Assembly: GCF_014633365.1 (NCBI RefSeq)
Contig: NC_068339.1
Coordinates: forward strand, 32,931,316-32,995,315
Reading direction: 5' to 3'
DNA: 64,000 nt
Source: Diospyros lotus
Taxonomy: Eukaryota; Streptophyta; Magnoliopsida; Ericales; Ebenaceae
This document shows, in pieces, positions 47,518 through 59,900 of this stretch. Position 1 is the stretch's first letter. The number at the start of each line of letters is the position of its first letter. A model generated the notes under the pieces. The model saw only the letters and a list, made by a program, of their open reading frames with translations, was not told where the DNA came from and made no database searches. Position numbers and translations under genes: made by a program.

Positions 47518-48040
47518 TCATCAGCTCACCAGATCATCAGCCTTGTCAGACCATCAGCTCTATTGGATTACCAGATCTGGAGCTCTGCCAGATCTAGTTG
47601 CTCGTCAAGATTCTCATCATTGAAGGCACGACTCCCGAGACTCTTGCATCTGTCCGTAATTAAAAATAGATTGTTGTATTTTGGCAACAACAATTCCAAA
47701 TGAAGGTGACAAAGAACTTTTTGACACATGAAAATTAAAGTTTTTGATTTTTGAAAGAGCTTGAAAGTTGGGTCTTAGATTTTGATCAATCGAAAAAGAC
47801 ATTTTGGTATGTAAGCAACAACTTCATTACGTAAAATGATATCTCATTGTTCACTTGAAGCCTTTTTACATTTCCAAATCAAGGGGAGGGAGGACTCCTC
47901 AAGACATTACATTTACTCAAGAAAGACCTTGAAGCTTAGGTCATAGCCTTTCTTCCATCGAAGAAAACATTAGGAAAGTAAGAAAAAATTTCATTACAAA
48001 CAATGATATATCATTGTTTAATTAATGATTGAAGAGATAA

Positions 48041-50518
48041 TGTGACGCCTCGTTCCCACTTATGGGTGCCACTCTTGAACAATTACCTGAATTGCCCACC
48101 TACCTAACTTGAAATGAAGGGCGGACTATATTTCAACAAGAAATGTCCTAGGTGGGAATTAGACTTTGTTCTTCCCTTCCCACAACCCCAGGATTTACTA
48201 GCAGAATTGGGCTTTAACCACACTGCACTTGGCTAAAAAAAATCTCATTAAGATGCCCAAACATTATTTTCTTATTTAATTTAATTTTTCTTCCTTCCAA
48301 GAATTTCTTTGGGCTCCATAAATTTCACCATTTCAATCAACCCATTGATTTCTCAAAAATTCGAGGAAAAACTTAAAATTTCAATTTTTTAAAAATTTGG
48401 CATTTATCTCCAAAAATGCCCGAAAAATCCCTTTATTTTGAAAATTCCTCCGGGCTCCAAAAACAATTAGGAAATGCCCCAAAATCCCCCAAATTTTTCA
48501 AAATTTAAAAAAAAATTGGGCAGAGAGGCTTGCTAGCGCGCCCGGGGCCCCGCAGTGCGCTGACCGCACGGCCCGCGGGCGGTTGCATGCCTACGCTCTC
48601 GTGCCCGGCCGCCCGCCTGCGCCCCAACGCGTGCCCCCAGCATGCCCCACGCTTTCCTATCGCCCGCTGTGGCCCCCTGCGGGCCTCGGCTGTTGCCTTC
48701 ACTTCTTTTTCTTCTTTTTTTTTTTTCTTCTTAGGCCTTTCTAACCCAAATTTCTCAAAAATTTCACACCTCACATATACACAAAAATATCCACTTTTAA
48801 CCTCCCCAAAGCCTCATTTTTTTCTTCTTCCACAACACTTACACAACAAAGAGAAAAATGATACACCAAAATAGATCTCAAACATACTTCCAAAGTTCCA
48901 TTTTATTTCACATTGAGGTTTACACAACTCTCTTAATGCTTACATAACAACATCCAAATAGACATACAATACATAAATGAAATACAACAACAATAGGCTT
49001 CCTACAAGCCATACAATATTCTTGGATCTTCATTTCCGTGCCTCCACATGCCATTCCACCATTGCCTTGACTTTTCCCATGCCTTGACAACCTATATGTG
49101 AGGGTAAAAACCTCATGAGCTATTAAGCTCAATAAGGGTGCAATGATAATAAGTATAAACAAAAACATAACATGTGATGCCAAATGCATGAATGCAACAT
49201 GGTTAGGCTTCCACATCCTCACAACCACCTTGGTTTGAGGCTTTGAACTACCCTACCCCACTCAACCTCATGGCCATAGGTCCTTGAACACAAAGAAAAC
49301 ATGCCAATGCTCACATTTAGATTTTAAGCACATACTTTACCACATTGCAAGCCACCGTCCCATGGAGCTATTCCTTACTTTAACATTCTTTAAAGCTTTA
49401 AAAACCTTTTCTAGCTTCCTTCCATCCCTTTTACCCAAGAAATCGTTGCACACAAAATAAATCCATATTTTAGGAGAAGAAAAAAAGAGAGAAAGATCTA
49501 ACCTTCATGGCTAAGACACAAAACAAGTCTTACCTCTCTTTCCTTCATTCTTCTTCTTCTCTTTTCTTTTCCTCCATTGGAAGGCTTCTCCTTCCAAGCT
49601 CTTCAAATGGGAAAAATTTGAGCATAAAGCTCTCTTTGCCCTTATATACTTCTTTCTAACATTTCAAGAATAAATCATCACCATTGGATCTTTCCCCACT
49701 TTATGAGAGCAAATCTCATCCCTCCATAGAAGCACAATCTTAGTGCTTGGCTAGGTTTAAATCTCAACCATTGATTTTTGGACGAATTAATCTCCACCTT
49801 TAAGAGAAAACACACTCTTAACGAGTTGACAATCCATGCCATCCTCCAAGATCCACTTCTAGCCATTGGATCCATTCTTCTTCCAAGACTCAAGCACAAC
49901 CATTGGATCACTTGGAAATTTTTTTTTATTTTTAATTAATTTATTTTGACTATTTTCAACCCATCACCATGAGAGACACTTTGAAAGATATAAATAACTC
50001 ATTTTCCATTTATATAAACCACCATATTTTTCAAACATTAATGGGTGATTAATTTCCCATTTCATTTGGATTTATTTAATTCACCATAATCACGCTCATT
50101 ATTAAATGCTTGAAAGACTACTTAGCATTTCCTTTTGCATTTATTTAATTTTCTCTTTTAACTTGGACCACATCTTGCCATGTGTCACTCCAAAACACCA
50201 ATCTTGGCTCCCCAAGTTTTTAATCTAACCCTCTATGTGGCATTACCACATTAATATATTATTTTAGGAAAAATTAATTACTTTCTCAATAATTGAATAT
50301 TTATCATTTTCCCTATTTTTCATAATTTAATTCCTTTATGGAATTTCACTCCAAATTACCAAAATACCCTTTTGTTGGACTTCACTATGCAAATTACCAA
50401 AATGCCCCTCCTTTAGGGCACCCTTCTTCTCAATGATCCATTACTTTCTCAAGGAAATTTTTGAAAGTTTCTCACTTCCTTTCTCATTTTCTTAACACTG
50501 GTAACACCGGGTGTTACA
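48041..50518 (-). mobile_element. Solo gypsy LTR in the 187-bp repeat
   Basis: On the minus strand it starts TGTAACACCCGG and ends GAGGCGTCACA. A perfect GATAA duplication (48036..48040, 50519..50523) flanks it. A TATATAAG box on the minus strand lies near 49645. A GC-rich part (48530..48700) resembles the GC-rich leader of other members of the group. The palindrome pair seen in related LTRs was not found here. Length is 2478 bp. Confidence 0.87.
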
Positions 50519-50573
50519 GATAATTAGCTTATAAGAGAGGTTAATTAAGCTTTTTTTTTTTTTTTCTTTTTTC

Positions 50574-52144
50574 TGATAGAGTTGTATTCTAGGAGCCAAT
50601 CATATGAGTTGTGAGTTGGTTGCATCTCTTATGTATCTCGAACATATTTTGATTAATAAAATTATTTTTTCTTTTAATACTTGGCAATGCGTTCATCTTA
50701 ATGTTTTCTTATCTAGATAAAGCCTAAAGAGTATAGCAATGTTAATCGGGTTATGATGAGATCATACCAATGAGACTTAATGAATGATACTTCATTCTTA
50801 AACTATTATCAGTCATAGGATAATAGAGTAGGGCCCTTATAGTATCGTCAAGACTGGTATACACTATGCATGTTCATAAGGAGGATAGTTGATCTCATTG
50901 ACTAGTTATACGGTGACACAAATGCAAGTGTCTAAGTGCTTATTGGTGAATGGGTTCACTAAATGACCTAACCCGAGAACATCTAAATGGTAACTCTTAC
51001 TAAATGTCAATTGGGAGTTCTCTGTGGCGATAAGTGCTAGTAATATCTTTTCCTAAGGTACCACGATTATCTTGTATGAGGAGCGTCATGCTTTGATGCC
51101 ATTGTTTGGGGTCCAAAAAGATGGGTCTCTAATAGGGTGGTTATTGGGTATAATCTGAATCATACGAAGGTAGGTAAGCACATAAGATGGAATCTATCGA
51201 CCTTAGTAAGAATCATAAAAGGTATATGCCCTATGTGAATAATGAAGTCACAACTCAAGAAGTCGCTGGCCAACGCGGATAGTTGAGAATTAATAAGAGT
51301 TATTAATTCAACTATAGGAGTTGTGGACTTAGCATTTGTACACATAGTGTCGGTTATTGGAAGTTTGACATTTCACCATATTTCTAGACCGTACTGGGAC
51401 ATTATAATAAAGGGATCGAATAGCACTGGGACTCGTCACGGAAATGTTCATCTGAAGTGTCGTTTGCATTTCATTATGATATAGGGGGCATGACACGTTG
51501 CTAGACGTCAATCTTGGTCTAACAGTAAAATGGTAATTTTGTCATGAGATGACATAAATTATGAATTATAATCAAAGAGTTTGATTAGGAGTAGGATTCT
51601 ATAAATTTTCTTTTGTCATCTTCATAATGAACCTACAAGGTCACACACAAACAAAGAGAAGTTTTATGAAAAAATTCAATGGGACCGAAAAATGTTTTGG
51701 GCTCAGATGAATTTGTGGGTTTTTGGGGTGAGCTAGCACTCATGGAAAATTCCACAGGATGTCAATAAGAAGCAAAAGAAATCGAGGGAGAAAATGGCAA
51801 CGGGTCGAGTCGGGCATAGCTTGGGGCCTGCCCGTGTGCGGCCTAATGGGTGCCCGACATGGCCTAGAGGCATCCAAGGGCACCCACATAGGCCAAGGGG
51901 CTGGCTGAGCCATGCATGGCCCTTGTGGCCCATGGTCATGTGCATGCCGCCCATCGCTGGCCCAGGTGTGCACGCGCGGCTCACACCACCAATGTGACCC
52001 AGCCCGCCCGCTTGTCCTGCCTATGCGACTAGCCTACCAAACCCTAGTTACACTAGGGTTTGACCTCCTCTCGTATAAATAAGCCATTAAAGCCTTTGCC
52101 TCTTAACGAAAAAACAACTTTTGAGAAAAGTTAGGGAGGGAAAC
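50574..52144 (+). mobile_element. Copia LTR, interrupted on the right
   Basis: It begins TGATAGAGTTGTATTC, related to the minus-strand copia LTR at 11223 (TGTTAGAGTTATGCC). It has a TATAAATAAGCC box near 52074. It is interrupted by the gypsy LTR at 52145. The sequence right of that insert (56356 onward) reads like its continuation, but its end could not be located. The 5' end lies beside a T-run, so no duplication was found. Confidence 0.5.
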
Positions 52145-53431
52145 TGTAACACCTCGCCTTCCTAAGGCATTAGGTAACGTAAGATTCCGGGGATATATTT
52201 TTTTTCAATAGAAACTCAACACAAAAACTGTTCCTCGAAGATCCCGTTACACCTTCTTAGAATATTAACTTAGAAACATTAATAATCTAAGACATGTAAA
52301 TCACCTCAAATGTGGAAGCTAGATCAAAACCTCAATAAATCATAACTGAACCCACTTTGTTTATAACATAAAGTCAAACCAACGTTTACATGACGTCATC
52401 AAAATAAACAGCATAACCGAAAATGACATACTTATAAATTATCCACTAAACGCTGTCACTTCTCGGTAATCCCCTTTCCTTTTGCACCGTTGCCTTCACC
52501 TGGAACATTTGAATATTCCATGGACATAGTCCATATTAGATGATGAATCATCTAAGTGAGAGTTCAAAAACACGTTTTCATGAATGTATGCAAGACATGA
52601 AATAAACTAACCCAACCTAGCAAGCTGTAGCTCAAGAGAATCCCACAGCGCTTAACCCTACCACGGGGAAAGAGCAATCTCTCCAAAGGCCATGCCACCA
52701 TACCGACACGACGACACGACACGGTTCTAGCTTAAGAAGGGCAAGGTCAACACATCTCCCCAACATCTTGGGAACAATCGTTACCAACTCCCGGCCTAGG
52801 AGGGTCACATCAACGCAGGAACCCGACTCACCACATTTACGTCAGGGATTACGTTCCCACTCAAAAGCATCCAGGAACCACTACCTAGTCCCAAGTCAAA
52901 TCTCATATGGACTACCTATTCATCCTAGTGCAACTTCCCTGACCAAATGGCCTGGCATAGAAACCAAGGCAGCTGTTCTGGCATGCACACCAGTACAAGA
53001 TACCCCTATTATTCTGTCAACACCCTTAGCAAATTATGACTACACTATCCAGACGACATTTTAGCCAAACATTCCATATGAACAATCACAAAACGCATGA
53101 CAATGCCACATTTCACAATTCAATGCATCATATAAACAACATTTTATAAAATGCAATGCACAAGTACAAAACATTTAGGGATGAACCTCCCTCATAAAAC
53201 CAATCGTCATTGGTTACCGCTTGCATGCAACAAAACCATTTTACATGAAATCACAACACATTTAGATATAACAAACATCAAGTTTTTAGGGTAGAAGCAC
53301 CCACAGTAAATCAAGTTTTGGGTAAACTACTCACGAGCTAAAACCAAGTTTTCGGTAGAACACTCACCTCGAACATATTTGGAATGCCTCGATCCTCGTG
53401 CATGACCTCGATTTGCATGCCAAATCACAAA

Positions 53432-55050
53432 TGTAATATTCTAGTATTTTGAGAATAATAATAAATAATTTTTTTTTTGTATTTAAATTTTTTTTACATC
53501 CATTGGAGATTATAATTGAGAAAACTAATGGGCTAAATTGAAAAAAGGAAAGGCTAAGTAAATGGGCTTAGAGTTAGTGAGCTAAGTGGAAAAAGGAAAG
53601 GCTAAGTAAATGGACTTAGAGCTAGTAGGCTAAAAAAAAAAAAGGTTAAGTAAATAGGCTTAGACTTAGTAGGCTAAGAAAGTAGGGTGTGGACAAATAA
53701 TTAAAGATTATAGACGAGATTTAGTGAAAAATAATTAAAAAATGTGACATGACAATTAAAGATAATGGGTGAAATAATTGAGAAATGTAGGAGACAAAAT
53801 AGGGTGTGGACAAATAATCAAAGATAATGGGTGAAATAATTGAGAAATGTGGGAGACAAAGTAGGGTGTGAACAAATAATTAAAGATTATGGGTGAGATT
53901 TAGTGGAAAATAATTAAGAAAGATGACAAAATAATTAAAGATAGTGGGTCACTATAATTATGCTAAGCTTAATTCAGCCTTCTATAAATAGAGAAAACTT
54001 GAATGATTGGAGGACTTAAATTAGAAAGATAAAGGTTGTAATAAAGAAAGAAAGAGCTTGAGAGAAAGAATTGAGCTTGTGAAAGAGATTTGGGAGGAAG
54101 GAGTAAGGAAGAGAAATTTGGGCACATCAAAGAAAAGTTTGAAGGAGTATTACAAGGTAAGTGTAAATATCTCAAATAGATGGGAGTTGATCATAATTTT
54201 TTTTTATCTTATTATGTTTAATTTCTTTCGAAAAAATTAAAAAAAAATCAGGTTTTTTATTTTATGAATTATTATGAAAGAAATTTTTGGAGAATATGGA
54301 AAGAAATATTTATTTGGTGATTTTTGGGAAAAAGGTAATTTCTAAAATGTGCCCTATGATTTGATAGTATGCCTATATGTTAAATACGATGTATGTTTCA
54401 AAGTATGTTTTGGCATGTTGACATGATATGATGTGTGCATATGTCAAGTAGATGCATTTACATAATATGATGATGATATGCATATGTTCACGTGAAATCC
54501 ATCGTTGCTCATGCATCACATATGTTTGAGAGTACGGACAAGCATCGCTACTTTACCAAGGGTGCACGCATACACCTCGGCCTGGAAAGAGCTGGTCGTA
54601 GAAAATGGTAAGTGGCATATGAAGTATAGATGCTTATCGGCTCAAACAAACCAAATGATAGGACATTTATGCATTTACATTCATATATGAATATTATACT
54701 CTTACTTAGATGGCTGATCATCTAACTGAGCAATGCCCCTGGAATATTTATTATTCCAGATGGAAGTCATAACAGAAACGAAGGAAATGAAGGCATGTGA
54801 TGGCACTCTTTGAAGTGCGTAAATGTATCGATTATGCATATAACCTGTCATGTTTATGTCCTGCTGTGTTATCCATGATGTTGATTATGATATTTTTGGC
54901 ATATAATATCAAAGGATGATCATGATATAAAAACCAGTAGAAAACTTAGTAGCAACCTATGGAGGACTTAGAGTATTAGGAACACCAAACTTGAGGTTTT
55001 AGTTAGAAGCACTAATGAAGTTTTGTGTTGAACCGACAGGGTGGCAGGAA
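53432..55050 (+). mobile_element. Nested gypsy LTR, 3' end missing or diverged
   Basis: It starts TGTAATATTC within the minus-strand LTR. TATAAATA is at 53983..53990, and the palindrome pair (TTAGATGGCTGATCATCTAA, then GGAATATTTATTATTCC) is at 54700..54760, as in related LTRs. No clean GGTGTTACA end was found, so the right boundary is approximate. Confidence 0.6.
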
Positions 55051-55055
55051 ACTTT

Positions 55056-55482
55056 TCGGAACATGTGCTAATTCACCATTGGACACATCACCTTAACACA
55101 AGGGAATAAGACCTTGATGGTATCTATGCATACTTAGCTCAAATTGAGGGCATTATCGAGGATATGCCACCTAGTTATCGGTTATGACCTGATTTAGCCC
55201 AATTCCAAATAGATTTCCTTATTGATGCATTGGAGGGAGAGCTAAAAGCCATTGCTGAATGGGTCCAGCAAAATGGAATCTTCCATTTATGTTATTACTT
55301 CTATGAGGGGATTCGTCAAAGTTTGGCAGAACTGTACAAGGAAGAGCCTTGGGAGGAACCTGAGGAAGACAAAGAAGATCCTAGCGGGGACAAAGAGGAA
55401 GAGGACTTATTGGAAATATAAATCGAGAATCACCCTCCAGAATTCGATGTGTCCAATGGTGAATTAGCACATGTTTCGAAAG
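55056..55482. repeat. Inverted repeat enclosing an acidic open frame
   Basis: The arms at 55056..55092 and 55448..55482 share GGAACATGTGCTAATTCACC and CATTGGACACATC in inverted form with a few differences. Between them, an open frame at about 55140..55421 has a Glu/Asp-rich end (EEPEEDKEDPSGDKEEEDLL) and one upstream stop. I do not recognise the protein. It could be a worn gag-like fragment or a captured piece. Confidence 0.6.
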
Positions 55483-56360
55483 TCCTTTATCCACTCTAGA
55501 TTTTCTCCCCTTGATGCAAGGATCGAAAGCCCTTTATCCACTCTCTTCGAATCACCCTCAATCGTGAGCAATTTGTGTGCTCATTCTCGACCGAAAACCT
55601 AGTTATTTATAGGCGAAATTCGGCCATTTTTCAACCAATCAACGGCCAAGGCTTGGCCTTCAAGCTTTCTAGCACCGTATACAGCCTTCCCTAGCCCTCC
55701 CTCTGTCGTCCCATTGTCGAAAATTGCCTCCACGTGTGGTGGAAGTGCGGCAACTAATTTCTTGGTGCGTTCACACTGCCAAGTTTCACTTATTACACTT
55801 TGGCCCCCTTATTTCTTCAAATGCCATTTTAGCCTTTTCCAAAGCACCCATGATCTATCCAACTATACCACCAAGGCCCACAAGTTTTGTACTCCTCATT
55901 TCACCCTAGAAACTGCCAAAAAATTATCCTTTTGACCTCCCTTGTGCAAAATTAGAAAATTACACTTTGGCCCAGTTGATCTTTTTGACCCTAACTCCAT
56001 TCGTTTCAACCTGAAATCGCTCAAGGGTTGTTTCATATGTAAAATCTAGGTCCTTAAAATGTTTCGTTGACTTTTCAAAAGTTCCTTACGTCGATTCAAT
56101 TTTCTAAGCCTGGTTAACAGTAGTACCAAAAATTAGTCTCGATCCAATTTCTTGTGATACCTAAAATCACGCCTCAAATTTCTCGTCAGTACTATTTCAT
56201 TTTTCTTGACTATCTAGGGTCCGAGGTACTCCCTTCGGTCGATTCGATCACTTAAAACTATAATAGTGTACCCTATAGCATCATTCTTTCAAAAATTTCA
56301 CTTATACCCTTTATAAAATACCATTTATACCTTTAAGGATTTCTCCGGTATTACAAAAAC

Positions 56361-57014
56361 TTGATCTTTTCAAAAGATTGGGTTAGATCTTGCGTTCTTG
56401 GCCAAGAAGTCTCAAGAGGCATGCTCATTGACATTCATAAAGCTTCTTTTTTCAAGGCTCAAAACAATACCTTGGTTCTTTCATCCTTTAAGCCGATTTC
56501 AACTGACATGACTCATTCTTATGATTCATTTCTCAAGGTAACCTTACCTCAATTTTATACTATCACAATTAATTTTTAAAATCCTGAAGTTATTCTGACA
56601 TTAAGTTTTCCAAGCCACTCTAGATTATAACTATCGCATGTCTTCTTATCCTTTGAAACATCCAAGTTCGCTCATCCAACCATCCCACCCTTCTTATCTT
56701 GACCCAATCCCTAGGATCCTTGATCTACTAAATCATTCTTACTCTCGAACATCGATGATTCATACTACCTATTACAAACCTAATCTTGATAGCTAGGTTA
56801 TGTCACAACAGTCTAACCATCCATGACTAGATCAATCTCAATAACTACCAGTTACCTTATCATTTAGCGTAAGTATTTCAACTAATAACCTGAAATCAAC
56901 AGATGAATCCTCCAATTCCTATCCTTTCCTTCCTTGAGATTTGTTTTAAATCAACAATCTCTAAACCATCAATAATCCCTAAGTCACTAAATAAAATTTC
57001 GCTCTGATACCAAC
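56361..57014 (-). mobile_element. Leader with primer binding site of a gypsy element
   Basis: At 57001..57014 the minus strand reads GTTGGTATCAGAGC directly after the LTR end at 57015, an initiator tRNA-Met primer site. Downstream (lower coordinates) the sequence has no clear gag. It passes without a visible boundary into sequence that may belong to the copia LTR at 50574, so its lower limit is arbitrary. Confidence 0.6.
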
Positions 57015-59347
57015 TGTAACACCCCACTTTTCCAGGTGTATTATAACTTGGGATAATTCTTGGATAAAAAATTTTTCTTTCAAAACTAATGTTACACCAT
57101 ATCATTCCTCATATCCATCCCAAGATTTTCATTCATCTATCTCGAATGAGAATCATCATAAACATCAAATGCAAAAGCTAGAATTGAACCTTAACTTTAT
57201 CATTAACCATAAATAAGGTTATACATCATCATTCTTCAAAATGTTTAGAATTCAAAGTAACAGAACTTAAATACATAGGCTACATACATCATGCACTTTG
57301 TTAAGTACCATTACATGCCTCTTTCATTCTCTTTTCTGGTACAATCTCCATCTGAAATGTTCGAATATTCTAGGGATAAAGTCCAAATTAGATGATGAAT
57401 CATCTAAGTAAACGAACATCATTCATATCTCATGCATGTATGCAAATGCATAATGTCATCATTCCTTTCATTTGAGTTGACCACTCCCAACTGGTACTCT
57501 CTATTTTTACGACATTCTTACCAGGTTGAGGTGTATGGGGGCACCCTTGGTAGAGCATCGGTGCCAGTCCCTAATCTCAAACCCAAGCGATGCATGATCA
57601 ATAATATCATTGTGTACATATGCATATTTCATTATCATGACATGTGAATGCAATCTACATGATATATAGCATAACAAGACATGTCAACTTATTAAATTTT
57701 TTTTACATAAAATCGGATTTAGGGTCGAACCACTTACCTTAATTTCGCTTTTTTAGATTTCTCAAAGAATGTGCTAACCTAAAAAATCATGCAAATCTCC
57801 AAATCCTGTAGCCAAATTTCCTCTTGATCAATAAATATCCAAGAAAATCAATGCTTCTAATTTTTCTAAATTTTTTCATAGTTTTTCCAAATTTTCTCTT
57901 ATTTTCTCCTATTTTTTATAAACCTTATTTTCTTCAAAAATAATATCGCCTCAAAGGTTTTTCCCAAAATTTTCTCCACAATGTTGTATAAAATAATTTT
58001 CCTAATTTTTTAGATTTTTTCAAGAAATTTACTCACCTCAATGTAGTCCCTTCAACCTTTTCGGTATACATATTTTTTCTCGAACTATGTGTCTCTAGTA
58101 ATTTTTCTGAGCAAATTTCTCGAAAAATTAATAAATCTTCATTTCCTATTTTTCAAAATTTTTTGAATTTTTTTTTTCCATTTTTTCTCCTTTTCTTCCT
58201 TTTTTTTTTTTTTCTCTCCTCCTTCTTTCTTCTTCCTCCTTGCACCTACATGCGATCTGCCATGCCCAGCTGCCGCATGCCAACCACTATCGGCCACCTC
58301 GGCCGATGCCAACCACCACCATGGCCGCCACTAACCTCCTCTAAGCACTGCTTCTAGGGTTGGCAATGGTTCGGTTTGGTTTCGATTTTTGTCAAAATCA
58401 AAAGCAAATCATTATCCATTGGTTTTAAAAATTAAAAACCATAACCAAACCATTCGATTTCGGTTTTAACCATGATTTTTTTAATTTAATCCATACCAAC
58501 AAAAAAAGACAAACTCTTGTAAATAGCATTCATAAAAATTTTTGATAACTCCACAACAAACAAAGACAAACTCTAATAAAGTTACATTTTTCTTGCATAA
58601 AGTTACAAATTAACTTCAAACTTCTTGAATATAATTATTTGATTGATAAAAATAAAATAATTTAAGATTAGGTTTTATTTTTATTTGTTAATCACTCTAT
58701 AAATGTTAAATATTTTATATATTTGTAATGCATTAGTCAATATATATTATGTGTATATATAATATATTAAATAAATAAATATTTATTATATATATGTATA
58801 TTCGGTTCGCTTTGGTTCGGTTACCCACACATTCGATTCGGTTTTGTTTCGGGTTTTGTTTGGATTTAGTGAAAACCATAACCAAACCATACCCATTGAA
58901 ATAGTGTTTGGTTTTTTCCTAAACCAAACCATTACCCAGTCAAACCGTTTTTAACCGTGTTGACCGGTTTGATTTTGGTTCGGTTTCCCATGATTTTAGT
59001 TGCAATTGCCATCCCTAGCTACCTCAGCATCGTCGCCTCCCTTATTCGTCGACCAGTTGCTGCAACAACAACTTTTCTGCTACCATGGTCGGCCACCTCT
59101 ACTGCCTTCGGCCAGCCTTGGTTGCCAGATATCGACTCCTAACTCTCTTTCTCAATCTCCTTCCATATCTCCTCCCATGTGTATGTATATATTATACATC
59201 ACATTTCTTATCAAATCTAATCTCAAATCTTTTACTTCAACTACCCTAGATTTTCTTACAGATTTTCCTCAAATCTTACAGCTAATTGCTTGCAACTTGC
59301 ATCAAAATCTTGGCGATTGAAGCTTCATAAAAGTTTGGCCACACATG

Positions 59348-59378
<31 letters not shown>

Positions 59379-59900
59379 CTATATATTATATAATACACTT
59401 ATGATATAAGAAAAAATACACATTAAACCCCAAATTTTATCTTTATTTCATTTGGGTATATCTCTAAATGCAAATATACATCCTCAAACATTAAATTAAT
59501 TTGTATTACAATACTTAAAATTCAAAAATAATAACTCAAGGCTTACTCTATAAGTATAATTCTATCTCTGCGCTCTCACAGGACCTTTGTTTCATCTCGA
59601 AACCACCTCAGGGTTCCGTTGATTTTTTGGAAGTCCTTTACACTCGTTCGATTTTTCAGGTTTAATCTTAGTTGTACCAAAAACTATCCATCCCTGATTT
59701 GATTGTTTTCAGTATCATAAATCTTGTCTCAAGACATTTTTCAATGCTATACCCTTTTTTTTAGACATTTACGTTCTGGGGTACTCCCTTCCATTGATTC
59801 AGCTATTTAAAATTAATAAATTATCTTTTAGATCTTTGAACTTGACTTTTCTAACATCACAAAATATGGAATATTATTTATTTTGATTTAGGGTATTACA
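57015..59900 (-). mobile_element. Gypsy LTR between a polypurine tract and a primer site
   Basis: On the minus strand it starts TGTAATACCC at 59900 and ends GTGGGGTGTTACA at 57015. The palindrome pair (TTAGATGATGAATCATCTAA and GAATATTC) is at 57354..57410, about 340 bp from the 3' end. A hAT MITE is inserted at 58355..59017. One side carries a polypurine tract and pol, the other a primer site, so this LTR acts as the 3' LTR of one element and the 5' LTR of another. Confidence 0.8.
58355..59017. mobile_element. hAT-like non-autonomous element in the gypsy LTR
   Basis: The left end TAGGGTTGGCAATGG and the complement of the right end, TAGGGATGGCAATTG, form an inverted repeat of the hAT style. 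Flanks ACTGCTTC and GCTACCTC match at five of eight, a weak 8-bp duplication. The interior has GGTTCGGTTTGGTTTCG words at both ends and an AT-rich centre, and no transposase. Confidence 0.65.

Larger units (their letters stand above)
43859..47692 (+). mobile_element. Solo gypsy (Tat-like) LTR with a nested solo LTR
   Basis: It begins TGATATGCCCTGC and ends TTTTGGCAACAACA. A perfect ATTCC duplication (43854..43858, 47693..47697) flanks it inside one unit of the 187-bp repeat. TATAAATA lies near 44624, then GACTTAAGCATTGGAGGG near 44710, a block typical of Tat/Ogre-type LTRs. A minisatellite occupies 44783..44975. The younger LTR at 45013..47517 is nested in it. Without that insert the LTR is about 1.3 kb. 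Confidence 0.82.
42140..48040. repeat. Tandem repeat of about 187 bp, interrupted by LTR insertions
   Basis: Units begin GACACTAAATTGACTCAAG. They share TTCAAATTCTTATTTTG, GAAGCTCAAGTCATAG, CATTCGGGATGTAAGAAA, TTACAAACAAYGATATCTCA and TTTCTATGATTCCAAATC. Starts are near 42199, 42368, 42555, 43448, 43635, 47723 and 47903, with a partial unit before 42199. Spacing is 169 bp (one unit has an 18-bp gap) to 187 bp where uninterrupted. Units are diverged. One unit has an internal duplication of about 60 bp (43727..43850). Solo LTRs at 42661..43359, 43859..47692 and 48041..50518 break or end the array. Confidence 0.85.
52145..56355 (-). mobile_element. Gypsy LTR with nested insertion
   Basis: On the minus strand it starts TGTAATACCGG at 56355 and ends GCGAGGTGTTACA at 52145. 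Flanks GAAAC (52140..52144) and AAAAC (56356..56360) match at four of five. A minus-strand TATAAATA is at 55604..55611. The palindromes (TTAGATGATGAATCATCTAA and GGAACATTTGAATATTCC) are at 52499..52560, about 355 bp from the 3' end. The segment 53432 to about 55450 is inserted. Confidence 0.75.
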
